Assembly (NCBI GenBank): GCA_002311655.1
Contig: DBYZ01000009.1
Span: 178,795-242,794, forward strand
Direction: 5' to 3'
Origin: Bacteroidales bacterium UBA1173
GTDB taxonomy: Bacteria > Bacteroidota > Bacteroidia > Bacteroidales > F082
DNA length: 64,000 bases
A model generated the notes under the pieces. The model saw only the letters and a list, made by a program, of their open reading frames with translations. It was not told where the DNA came from and made no database searches. The translations under genes were made by a program, and so were the position numbers. Each line of letters starts with the position of its first letter. Within the stretch, counting starts at the first letter, position 1. This document shows, piece by piece, positions 7,351 through 15,326 of the stretch.

Positions 7351-8616
7351 TTATTTAGATGGTTGTGGAAACAGTTGCTGCATCAAACCTTTTTTATGGT
7401 TTTTCAGGGCTTCCAGCTTAATTGTTTCACCATTTATAACATCATCCAACGCCGACAGACATTCGGCAACCTTCTGGCGCTCTGTTTGTGAAGTAGGGAT
7501 GATAACTGAAATTGCCTCAATTGTTGATTTGTTTACGGAAGGCACAATTCCACCTGAATAATCCGAAAGATTAACTCGATACATCAGATAGAATATAAAA
7601 TCATCATTACATTCATCTTTGGCCTTTACAGCAGCTGCATTATTATCAATCAAACAAGGCACACCCGTTTTTATCCGTTTATTGGAACGAATTGCTTCTC
7701 CGATTTTAGCAAAGATTGTAGAGCCAACAGGGATAGGTTTGGCGTGCAATATAGGAAGTAACGAATAATCAATAAAATTAGCTGCTTTAGAAATAATTCG
7801 TTCTCCTTTATCGACAGCCGCGGATATGTCTCCTACTTTGCAAAACGGAAGCTGGCCTGTTATCTGACCCTGATATTTATCCGGGAAACCATAACCTTGT
7901 AATACATATGCTATTTCTCCAATCTTTTTTTCTTGCCAATCACCTTTAAAACCATTAAATCGTAATCTCGGAGCCTTTTCCCCCTGTTGCGGAAACATCT
8001 GCTGCATAAGGCCTTTTTTCTTTTCCTTTAAAGCATCAACTTTTTGACCTTGAGCTGCAATTAGATTATCCAATTCAGAAAGGCAGGAAGCAATTATCTT
8101 TTGCTCATCTTTATCTATTGGTAAGCAAACTACTTTGGAAACGAATGTATCGTTTGTAATATTTATTGTGTTTTTAGCTCCCTTTTGGACCAATGACGAC
8201 AAATAATTGTTGGTATTCGCTGAACTCTCGAAATAAGAATCAAGTATATACCCTATGTATTTATTGATAGGCGAATACACAGCATACAACGGAGATACAA
8301 TAACGTTATATGGTTTTTTATTCATCTTAACAATACCATAAGGGAAATCTCCTGTCGGGCTTTTAGTATAGATAATATCATTAGGTTTTGCCAAGTTATA
8401 TTTTGACGTATCTGCCGCTGCAAAAGAACGTCCCAAATACTCAACTTGATTTATAACACCTTTTGATACCGAAACGGAATGAACTTCGCATTTTCCATCA
8501 CTTTTTGTCTTGTGTTCGAACAAGAATTTGGATAATGGTTGTTCTTTCCATTCTCCCTTAAACCCAGGGAATCTAAGGCGCGGTGTATTACTCATATTTG
8601 TTTCGTTTTTATTCAT
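7351..8616 (-). CDS. hsdS: Type I restriction specificity subunit HsdS
   Basis: 421 residues. HsdS recognises the two halves of the target site. Two target-recognition domains are visible, each opened by PRLRF.GFKG.W (near residues 12 and 216) and closed by a conserved helix with KKGLMQQMFPQ (middle) and KKGLMQQLFPQ (end), giving the circular half-repeat organisation of the family. The start overlaps the hsdR stop by 8 bp; an alternative Met (MSNTPRL) lies 7 codons in. Only one hsdS and no inverted partial copy is present in the window, so there is no sign of phase variation. Confidence 0.93.
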   Translation of the reverse strand: MNKNETNMSNTPRLRFPGFKGEWKEQPLSKFLFEHKTKSDGKCEVHSVSVSKGVINQVEYLGRSFAAADTSKYNLAKPNDIIYTKSPTGDFPYGIVKMNKKPYNVIVSPLYAVYSPINKYIGYILDSYFESSANTNNYLSSLVQKGAKNTINITNDTFVSKVVCLPIDKDEQKIIASCLSELDNLIAAQGQKVDALKEKKKGLMQQMFPQQGEKAPRLRFNGFKGDWQEKKIGEIAYVLQGYGFPDKYQGQITGQLPFCKVGDISAAVDKGERIISKAANFIDYSLLPILHAKPIPVGSTIFAKIGEAIRSNKRIKTGVPCLIDNNAAAVKAKDECNDDFIFYLMYRVNLSDYSGGIVPSVNKSTIEAISVIIPTSQTERQKVAECLSALDDVINGETIKLEALKNHKKGLMQQLFPQPSK

Positions 8617-11572
8617 TCTTCACATATGCGTTTAGTCCTTCAATAGTGCTTCCGCCAGATAACAGCGTAAACAACGGCGCAAGTCGAGCGAGCAAATCTT
8701 CCTTGGCAGCCTTGCGTTGCTTCCAATTGTCGATGTGGCTCAAGAGTTCACGTAATGTATCCTCATCGATGCGGCGCAACTTGGCGGTTTCGTCAACGAA
8801 AAGCTCTAAAGCAATTGTATCGATACTGTATTCCTGCGCAATAGCAGCTATCTGTTGGTTGAAGCGCTTATCCTTATATGCTTTGTAGCGCTCACGAATC
8901 TCACTTTCGCTCAAGCCACTACCCTTCTCAAGTTCCTCTTCGATAAATGCTTTCAGGTAATCGCGTTCGTTCATCAAATCAACACTTCCCGAAAGTATGT
9001 CTAAGAGCTGTTCCTTGGTAATCTTCACTTTTTCAACCTTGGTATTGGTATATTTAGCCAACAGCTTCATAATGTAGTCGTAGTCAACCAAGGCCGAGCT
9101 GAACAGCGACAATTCAAAGTCGGGTTCATCTCCCTCTGGTGTAAATTCCGTGCGACCGCCTCCAGTAGGACGTGTGCGGCGTGCGAGATCGAGATAAGCC
9201 GTGCGGAACTGCTGCAAGGTGTCTTCCGGCATGGCAGTTTCGATAGCTGTCTTCAATTCATCAGAAATATCGACATATTGGTCAAGTTTAAGGGCCAATC
9301 GCTGCACGTCTTTGAAAGCATTGATAAAGGTATTGGAGTTTTCGCCTTCCGGGATGTTTAACACTTCCTCAGGTTTGCAGTCCAATCCCATGCTGTTCAT
9401 CACAGTTTCCAGCTTATCGATTGCTTCTTTATACTTTTCAACCACTTTCTCAGCGGGTTCAACAATCCAGTATTCCTTGCCTTTTTCACGCTCGAAACCG
9501 CTAAACAATACCATAGCTTCCTCCATGGCATCCTTCAAGTCGCGATAACAGATAATGTTGCCGTATGGTTTGGTGCCATCAAGAATTCTGTTGGTTCGAC
9601 TGAAAGCCTGTATCAGTCCGTGCCATTTAAGGTCTTTAGCTACATAAAGCGTGTTAAGGAATTTGCTGTCAAAACCTGTCAGCATCATCTCAACCACAAC
9701 TACAACATCAAGTTTCTTGCTGTGAGGAAGATCTTTGTTCGGGAATTTCTGGTCTTTGATGCGTTGTTGCACATCGCGATAGTATTCATCGAAAAGATCA
9801 ACATTAAAATTAGTGCCATACTTTTTGTTGTAATCGTCGATTATTTCTGCCAATGCACTCTTGTTGCCTTCTGGATCTTTCCTGTTGTCGGCATCTTCCT
9901 GCGGCAAGTCTTCGTCCGAGTTATTCTTCATTGGCGGAGTAAACACGGCAGTAATGTTAAGCGGGACATAATCAGGGTCGTTTTGAGCCCGTTTTTCCTG
10001 TTCTTCCTTAAAAATCTGATAGTAACGTATTGCATCAGGAATTGAAGGAGTGGCGAGCAAAGCATTAAAACGCATTTGTGCCGTAAGTTTGGCATGATTG
10101 TCAAGAATATGCGCTACAACCTGGTTTTTTGTGATAGGTGGCACGTTATTTTGTCCTTCTTGAGCTTTATTGCCATAATACTCCACCTTGAAACGCAAAA
10201 CATTATTATCGCTAATGGCGTGAGTTATTGTATATTCATGCAAACACTGCTGAAACACGTCTTTGGTGGTCAGGTGCTCTGCCTTCTGCCCTTCCACACG
10301 TACGGCATAGCTGTTTTCCTCGAAAATAGGCGTTCCGGTAAAGCCAAAAAGTTGAGCTTTGTGGAAGAATCTCTTTATTGCTTTGTGGTTTTCGTTAAAC
10401 TGTCCGCGATGGCACTCGTCGAAGATAAACACAATCCGTCTGTCTTTCAGACGTTCCAAACGTTGGTAGAATTTATTCCTATTCGAGGTATCCAAAGCAA
10501 TTCCCAATTTCTGAATAGTTGTTACGATAACCTTGTCGGCATAGTCGGTGCTTTCGAGTCGGCTAACCAGTGCGGCGGTGTTTGCATTCTGCTCAACACA
10601 GCCTTCTTGGAATTTATTGAACTCGTCGCGAGTCTGCTTGTCGAGGTCTTTTCTATCGACTACAAACACACATTTTTCTATGTCGTTATTGTATTTGAGC
10701 AACGTTGATGCCTTGAAACTTGTCAGAGTTTTTCCACTTCCAGTAGTATGCCAAATATAACCATTTTGGTTGCCTTGCGATACACAGTTTACAATGCTTT
10801 CGACGGCATAAATCTGGTAAGGACGCATCACCAGAATCTTCTTCTCAGTTTCAACCAAAACCATGTAACGGCTAATCAACTTGCCCAAGTCACATTTTTG
10901 TAACATCATGTCGGAAAAGTCGAACAGCCGCACTATCTTATGATTGTTACGGTCGGCAGCGTGATACACCGGCAGGTAGTTATTTGTGGCATCGAAATGG
11001 AAATGCTCATCGTTATTGTTGGCAAAATACATGGTATCGCTTCCGCCATTGCTGACGATGAAAAGCTGCATGAAGCACATAAGCGTGTTGGTATAGCCGT
11101 TGCCACGATCCTGTTTGTAGCGGACAATCTGCTCAACTGCTTTCAGCGGAGACACGCTGTGCCTTTTCAATTCAATCTGAACCAATGGCAATCCATTTAT
11201 CAGGATAATTACATCATAGCGTTGGCGACTATTAGCGGTATTGATGGTAAGCTGGTTTATTACCTCGTACTCATTTTTGCACCAGTCGCGTAAATTAACG
11301 AGACTATAATCGAAATGTGTCCCATCGTTACGTGTGAATGTCTGGCGTTCGCGCAGATGCTTAGAGGCTGTAAACACATCGGAAGTCACATTTTCCGAAA
11401 GGAGCTTTCTGAATTCGTCGTCGGAAAGTGAAACGTAGTTGAGACGTTCGAATTTTTCGCGAAAATTCTTTTCGAGCGAATCCAAATCGCGGATATCGCT
11501 ACGATAAGTGTATTTCAGCTCCACTAATTTGTCAAGGAATTGCTGTTCGAGTTGTGCTTCGCTCGGAATCAT
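8609..11572 (-). CDS. hsdR: Type I restriction endonuclease subunit HsdR
   Basis: 987 residues. HsdR couples ATP-driven DNA translocation to cleavage. Seen: PD-(D/E)xK nuclease core with D120, E134 and K136 (RYDVIILI...QIELKR), Walker A HTTGSGKT near 275, DECH box near 385, motif III-like FGFTGTP, and motif VI QAFSRTNR. Length is normal for the family. Its ATG overlaps the stop codon of the WYL gene (ATGA), so it can be translationally coupled; it also has its own promoter with an operator inside the WYL gene (11601-11636). Confidence 0.95.
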   Translation of the reverse strand: MIPSEAQLEQQFLDKLVELKYTYRSDIRDLDSLEKNFREKFERLNYVSLSDDEFRKLLSENVTSDVFTASKHLRERQTFTRNDGTHFDYSLVNLRDWCKNEYEVINQLTINTANSRQRYDVIILINGLPLVQIELKRHSVSPLKAVEQIVRYKQDRGNGYTNTLMCFMQLFIVSNGGSDTMYFANNNDEHFHFDATNNYLPVYHAADRNNHKIVRLFDFSDMMLQKCDLGKLISRYMVLVETEKKILVMRPYQIYAVESIVNCVSQGNQNGYIWHTTGSGKTLTSFKASTLLKYNNDIEKCVFVVDRKDLDKQTRDEFNKFQEGCVEQNANTAALVSRLESTDYADKVIVTTIQKLGIALDTSNRNKFYQRLERLKDRRIVFIFDECHRGQFNENHKAIKRFFHKAQLFGFTGTPIFEENSYAVRVEGQKAEHLTTKDVFQQCLHEYTITHAISDNNVLRFKVEYYGNKAQEGQNNVPPITKNQVVAHILDNHAKLTAQMRFNALLATPSIPDAIRYYQIFKEEQEKRAQNDPDYVPLNITAVFTPPMKNNSDEDLPQEDADNRKDPEGNKSALAEIIDDYNKKYGTNFNVDLFDEYYRDVQQRIKDQKFPNKDLPHSKKLDVVVVVEMMLTGFDSKFLNTLYVAKDLKWHGLIQAFSRTNRILDGTKPYGNIICYRDLKDAMEEAMVLFSGFEREKGKEYWIVEPAEKVVEKYKEAIDKLETVMNSMGLDCKPEEVLNIPEGENSNTFINAFKDVQRLALKLDQYVDISDELKTAIETAMPEDTLQQFRTAYLDLARRTRPTGGGRTEFTPEGDEPDFELSLFSSALVDYDYIMKLLAKYTNTKVEKVKITKEQLLDILSGSVDLMNERDYLKAFIEEELEKGSGLSESEIRERYKAYKDKRFNQQIAAIAQEYSIDTIALELFVDETAKLRRIDEDTLRELLSHIDNWKQRKAAKEDLLARLAPLFTLLSGGSTIEGLNAYVKNE

Positions 11573-12639
11573 AGTTTTTTGTTTTTGAGGTACGACGGTG
11601 CAAAAGTATAGCCATTAGGTTCAGTCATATTGAACTTATTAGAATAATTATCTAATGCAACTTTTATACGCTGGATTATTCTCATCTTAAAGTATTCAGG
11701 TTCAATCACTTGTACATTTTCACCAAATGACAGAATCTGTTGCTCCAATTCATAGTTTAAATGAACATTAATTGTTATTATAGTGCCGTTTTCATCTTCG
11801 CTGATAAGTTTTTGAGTACCATGAAGCGGTTTTGTCTTGATATAAGGCCAACTTGATGATGACACCCAAAGCTTCACTACTTGAGGCTCAATACGACTGT
11901 CTTTCGAAACGCCAATCATATCGTCAAAATAGTCAAAGAAGTTGACATCTGTAGGTTTATACGGCATATTTGCATTTTCCACATTTTTGATACGGTCAAA
12001 TGCGAAGTTGGCCATATAGTTTTTCTCATCATCCCACCCTATCAGAAACCAGCGTTTGTTATATTGTTTAAGGTAATATGGATGAACTATAATAATCTCT
12101 TCCTTATCTTTCTTGAAACTTTGGTATGATAATTTCAGAGGTTGTTTGTCGACGATAGCATTAAAGAGCGGGGTAAAAAACTCTAATCCTACAAGGTCGA
12201 GATTTTCATCAAAGCCCACAACTTCATCCGTAGTTTCATCAATCTTCAATGAAGCTCCAACACGTTCGGCTATTTCATCCACCCAATTGAATTGTGGCAT
12301 GCCTTTGAAACGTCTCAACAGTCGCAAAATTTGCGTCAGTTGGATTATTTCATCAGCTTTCATTGGGGTTTTAAAGATTGAGAAGTCAGGATCTTCATAT
12401 CTGTAGTATATGTTACGGCCTTCTCTGTACGATTCAACATCGGCACCTGGATAGATTCTTTGGATTTGTTCAATGTCGGCCCTGATGGAATTCATAGCGG
12501 TAACAGGGCTAAAATCTCTCTTCTCCAATTCTTCATTGCAACACTCAAATATCATCGCCGTTGAATACTTTCGCTTATGGTCGCTCAAGCATTGGTCGAT
12601 GACCTTGATACGGACATCAGAACTTTTTGTTTTAGGCAT
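11569..12639 (-). CDS. WYL-domain transcriptional regulator of the restriction island
   Basis: 356 residues. N-terminal part (MPKTKSSDVRIKVIDQCLSD...) is a winged-helix-type DNA-binding region; the central part carries YLKQYNKRWFLIGWDDEKN, the WYL core (here WFL), followed by the family's C-terminal domain (WCX-like) with the conserved VQVIEPEYFK. WYL regulators of this build (BrxR, CapW) are known to repress defence operons and bind inverted repeats. The last codons contain the palindrome of the hsdR promoter. Likely the local repressor; the ligand is unknown. Confidence 0.85.
   Translation of the reverse strand: MPKTKSSDVRIKVIDQCLSDHKRKYSTAMIFECCNEELEKRDFSPVTAMNSIRADIEQIQRIYPGADVESYREGRNIYYRYEDPDFSIFKTPMKADEIIQLTQILRLLRRFKGMPQFNWVDEIAERVGASLKIDETTDEVVGFDENLDLVGLEFFTPLFNAIVDKQPLKLSYQSFKKDKEEIIIVHPYYLKQYNKRWFLIGWDDEKNYMANFAFDRIKNVENANMPYKPTDVNFFDYFDDMIGVSKDSRIEPQVVKLWVSSSSWPYIKTKPLHGTQKLISEDENGTIITINVHLNYELEQQILSFGENVQVIEPEYFKMRIIQRIKVALDNYSNKFNMTEPNGYTFAPSYLKNKKL
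11601..11636 (-). promoter_or_regulatory. Internal promoter with operator for hsdR, inside the WYL gene
   Basis: -7 box TACTTTTG at 11601-11608; 9 nt upstream the inverted repeat GGTTCA-N7-TGAACT at 11618-11636, one base off perfect symmetry at its outer end. It matches the abiH-side operator at 4349-4367 in 16 of 19 positions and has the same spacing to the -7 box, although here the bases also code for the WYL protein tail (NMTEPNGY). Confidence 0.68.
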
Positions 12640-12856
12640 TACGTGCTCACTGTTTTGATTGGTGCAAATATAGTGAATGTTTTTGATAATTGTAATAAAT
12701 TGTAAAAATTTTTTAACATTTCCGTTTTTAGCTTATAAGCTTAATAGCTTAGAAGTTTAATAGACTGTAGAACACACTAAAATCGGTCTGTTTTGTAAAG
12801 AAATTTTTAGATTTCTTGCAGAAAAATGAACTTTTTGTTAAAATTTGTTAACAATT
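12640..12856. other. Intergenic region between WYL regulator and rhuM-1
   Basis: Holds the -7 box TATATTTG of the WYL gene on the minus strand (12665-12672). The palindrome of the other two island promoters is not seen here. Also present are small AT-rich inverted repeats: AGCTTATAAGCT near 12731 and AAGAAAT-N6-ATTTCTT near 12798-12818. No coding frame is supported. Confidence 0.5.
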
Positions 12857-12893
12857 AATTCCTTGACAGATAATAAATTATACCGTAATTTTG
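12857..12893 (+). promoter_or_regulatory. Promoter of rhuM-1
   Basis: TTG at 12863-12865 and TAATTTTG at 12886-12893, 20 nt apart, the ideal Bacteroidota spacing. The same sequence as the rhuM-2 promoter but the right arm of the palindrome is decayed (AATAAATT in place of AAGGAATT). The gene starts 50 nt downstream. Confidence 0.7.
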
Positions 12894-12942
12894 CAACCAA
12901 GAAATTCGACATTATTTTTGAAATCTTTTAAAATTGTAAAAA

Positions 12943-13815
12943 ATGGATAATCAAATAATTTTATCAGCAGACGGTCAGCAATCGGAAAAGTCGGTAATTA
13001 TTTACAGAAGCGAAGACGGAACAATTCAATTAGAAGTGCAACTACATGAAGAAACAGTGTGGCTGACACAAGCCCAGATGGCTATTCTATTCGAAACAAC
13101 AAGGAATAACATCACAATACACATCGGCAACTTGTTTAAAGAAGGAGAGCTGGAAAAAATTTCAGTATGTAAGGAATCCTTACTAACTGCATCAGACGGA
13201 AAACCTTATAAAACAAAGATTTACAATCTTGATGTAATAATATCAGTCGGATATCGTGTAAAATCCAAAAGAGGAACTGATTTTCGCAAATGGGCTAATA
13301 AAGTAATTAAAGATTTTATTCTTAAAGGCTATGCTGTTAACAATCGACTCGACAAATTAGAGGTAAAAGTTTATAAACTTGAAGAAAAAACAGCCGAAAT
13401 TGAAACCAAAATCAAAGGTCAACTACCGCCTCATGAAGGCGTTTTCTACAACGGTCAGATTTTTGATGCATATAATTTTATTTCGGATTTAATCAGAATG
13501 GCTAAGAAAGACATCATTCTAATTGATAATTATATCGATGACTCAGTTTTGAAAATTTTGAACAAACGAGAAGATAACGTCTCAGCTACAATCTACACCG
13601 CTCATATTTCTGAAAATCTTAAACTGGATTTAGAGAAGCACAACTCCCAGTATCAGCCAATAAGCATTAAGCAGTTCAATAAATCTCATGACAGATTTAT
13701 GATTATTGACAATGAAGTATATCATATCGGGGCTTCATTAAAAGATTTAGGAAAAAGAATGTTCGCTTTCTCAAAAATGGAAATCGGGAAAGAGATAATT
13801 CTTTCCATTTTGTAA
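12943..13815 (+). CDS. RhuM family protein, copy 1
   Basis: 290 residues. The N-terminal two thirds (VIIYRSEDGTIQLEVQLHEE, TVWLTQAQMAILFETTRNNI, VISVGYRVKSKRGTDFRKWA) is the RhuM family, named from a Salmonella pathogenicity-island gene and common in mobile or defence loci; its function is unknown. The C-terminal part has SHDRFMIIDNEVYHIGASLKD, close to the HxK/R-x4-D motif of phospholipase D-like nucleases. A coiled segment lies at about 130-165. The first 40 and last 120 residues are almost identical to copy 2 (14133-15005), while the part between has diverged strongly. Confidence 0.85.
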   Translation: MDNQIILSADGQQSEKSVIIYRSEDGTIQLEVQLHEETVWLTQAQMAILFETTRNNITIHIGNLFKEGELEKISVCKESLLTASDGKPYKTKIYNLDVIISVGYRVKSKRGTDFRKWANKVIKDFILKGYAVNNRLDKLEVKVYKLEEKTAEIETKIKGQLPPHEGVFYNGQIFDAYNFISDLIRMAKKDIILIDNYIDDSVLKILNKREDNVSATIYTAHISENLKLDLEKHNSQYQPISIKQFNKSHDRFMIIDNEVYHIGASLKDLGKRMFAFSKMEIGKEIILSIL

Positions 13816-13830
13816 TTGTTGTAACAATTA

Positions 13831-13970
13831 GCGTCCCTTGCATCATGGCTTCGCCCAACGTCGCTTCGCGGTGCGGTGGCCAGCGCCAGACGGCGGTTCG
13901 AGCTTCGGATGGCGCTTGATCTTTTCGGTTCATTTTCCATCAAGGGAAAAGGAACAAAAATCTCGCCTGA
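13831..13970 (-). repeat. Interspersed repeat, copy R3 (inverted)
   Basis: Read on the minus strand: hairpin CCTTTTCC...GGAAAATGAACC, then AAAAGATCAAGCGCC, and CACCGCACCGCGAAGCGACG followed by GGGCGAAGCC. Same family as R1 and R2. It lies between the two rhuM copies, just after the stop of copy 1. No gene in this 317-bp gap. Confidence 0.7.
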
Positions 13971-14047
13971 CAAGGCATAATAATTGTTAAAATTTTTTAA
14001 GATTTTATGCAAAATCCCGCAACTTTTGTTAACAAAAATTAACACTA

Positions 14048-14097
14048 AATTCCTTGACAGATAAGGAATTATAACCTAATTTTGCAACCAAGGAATT
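14048..14097 (+). promoter_or_regulatory. Promoter and palindromic operator of rhuM-2
   Basis: TTG at 14054-14056 and TAATTTTG at 14077-14084, 20 nt apart. Perfect inverted repeat AATTCCTT-N7-AAGGAATT at 14048-14070 covers the TTG; a third half-site AAGGAATT follows at 14090-14097, past the -7 box. This is the layout of a repressor site. RhuM-2 itself or a host regulator could bind. Confidence 0.65.
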
Positions 14098-14132
14098 CAA
14101 CGTTATTTTTGAAATCTTTTAAAATATAAAAA

Positions 14133-15005
14133 ATGGATAATCAAGTAATTTTATCAGCAGACGGTCAGCAATCGGAAAAGTCTGTAATTATTTACAGAAG
14201 CGAGGACGGAACAATTCAATTAGAAGTGCAACTACATGAAGAAACAGTGTGGCTGACAAGACCACAAATGGCTTTGTTATTTAATACAACACCACAGAAC
14301 GTCACGATGCACATTGGCAACATATACACAGAAGAAGAACTTGACGAAAATTCAACTAGTAAGGATTTCTTACTGGTTCAAAAAGAAGGGAATAGGAGTA
14401 TAAAAAGGAGAGCAAAATTTTATGATCTTGATGTTATAATTTCCGTCGGCTATCGCGTAAAAAGCAAACGAGGCACACAATTTCGCAAATGGGCTAATGC
14501 TGTATTGAAGGACTATTTGCTTAGGGGTTATGCCGTCAATCAGCGGTTTGAACGATTGGAACAACGTGTCAGCAAAACCGAAGAGAAAATCGATTTCTTT
14601 GTTAAAGCTTCGCTATCTCCTGTCGAAGGCATCTTCTACGATGGCCAAATATTTGATGCCTACAATTTCATTTCAGATTTGATTAGGATGGCTAAAAAAG
14701 AAATCATTCTTATAGATAATTACATTGACGATTCGGTTCTAAAAATTATAAACAAAAGAGCTGACAATGTCTCAGCTACGATTTATACTGCTCATATTTC
14801 TGAAACTCTTAAACTGGATTTAGAAAAGCACAACTCTCAGTATCAGCCAATAAACATTAAGCAGTTCAATAAATCTCATGACAGATTTATGATTATTGAC
14901 AATGATGTATATCATATCGGCGCTTCATTAAAAGATTTAGGAAAAAGAATGTTCGCTTTCTCAAAAATGGAAATCGGGAAAGAGATAATTCTTTCCATTT
15001 TGTGA
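14133..15005 (+). CDS. RhuM family protein, copy 2
   Basis: 290 residues, same length as copy 1. Ends match copy 1 almost base for base (for example the final 190 bp), whereas residues about 40-165 differ: PQMALLFNTTPQNVTMHIGN against AQMAILFETTRNNITIHIGN and an unrelated coiled stretch. The C-terminal PLD-like motif (SHDRFMIIDNDVYHIGASLK) is kept. Preceded by its own complete promoter. The pair arose by duplication that also copied the promoter region from about 12800 onward. Function unknown; a role in defence or mobile-element biology is inferred from context. Confidence 0.85.
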   Translation: MDNQVILSADGQQSEKSVIIYRSEDGTIQLEVQLHEETVWLTRPQMALLFNTTPQNVTMHIGNIYTEEELDENSTSKDFLLVQKEGNRSIKRRAKFYDLDVIISVGYRVKSKRGTQFRKWANAVLKDYLLRGYAVNQRFERLEQRVSKTEEKIDFFVKASLSPVEGIFYDGQIFDAYNFISDLIRMAKKEIILIDNYIDDSVLKIINKRADNVSATIYTAHISETLKLDLEKHNSQYQPINIKQFNKSHDRFMIIDNDVYHIGASLKDLGKRMFAFSKMEIGKEIILSIL

Positions 15006-15022
15006 TTTTTAAAAATAATTTC

Positions 15023-15030
15023 TATCTTTG
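15023..15030 (+). promoter_or_regulatory. -7 box (TATCTTTG) of the 89-residue membrane protein
   Basis: TATCTTTG 17 nt before the ATG at 15048; its presence supports this small gene being real. Confidence 0.6.
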
Positions 15031-15047
15031 CATCAAATTATGACATT

Positions 15048-15317
15048 ATGGCTTTATCATTATTGATTTTCGGACTGATCTCAGGATCACTGCTGGCGGT
15101 GCTGGTGGGCTTTATCGGTGCCCGTCGCCGTATCGGCTTCGGCTGGACATTCTTCCTTTCGGTGCTGTTCACACCTTTCATAGGCCTGATCATCTGCTTG
15201 TTATCGGATAAACTGCCTGATGGTGACCGCAACTGGGGTTGCCTCGGAAGCATACTGGCAATTCTTACAATAGGAATCCTGGCATGGCTGTTTTTAGCAG
15301 TACTGGCAGCAGCATAA
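15048..15317 (+). CDS. Small membrane protein, unknown function
   Basis: 89 residues. Three hydrophobic stretches: about 1-22 (LLIFGLISGSLLAVLVGFIG), 33-53 (FFLSVLFTPFIGLIICLL) and 66-88 (LGSILAILTIGILAWLFLAV), with a basic ARRR turn after the first. No catalytic motif. More GC-rich than the rhuM genes just upstream, like the genes to the right, so the accessory region probably ends before it. Converges with the EamA gene, whose stop lies 10 bp away. Confidence 0.7.
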   Translation: MALSLLIFGLISGSLLAVLVGFIGARRRIGFGWTFFLSVLFTPFIGLIICLLSDKLPDGDRNWGCLGSILAILTIGILAWLFLAVLAAA

Positions 15318-15326
15318 GTCAGCCTT

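Noticed and set aside
7351..8616. Phase-variable hsdS
   Set aside because: Only one specificity gene, no inverted partial hsdS and no recombinase gene in the window; the internal repeats are normal for HsdS.
12798..12822. Terminator hairpin before rhuM-1
   Set aside because: A stem can form but no U-tract follows in either direction and no gene reads into it from the left.
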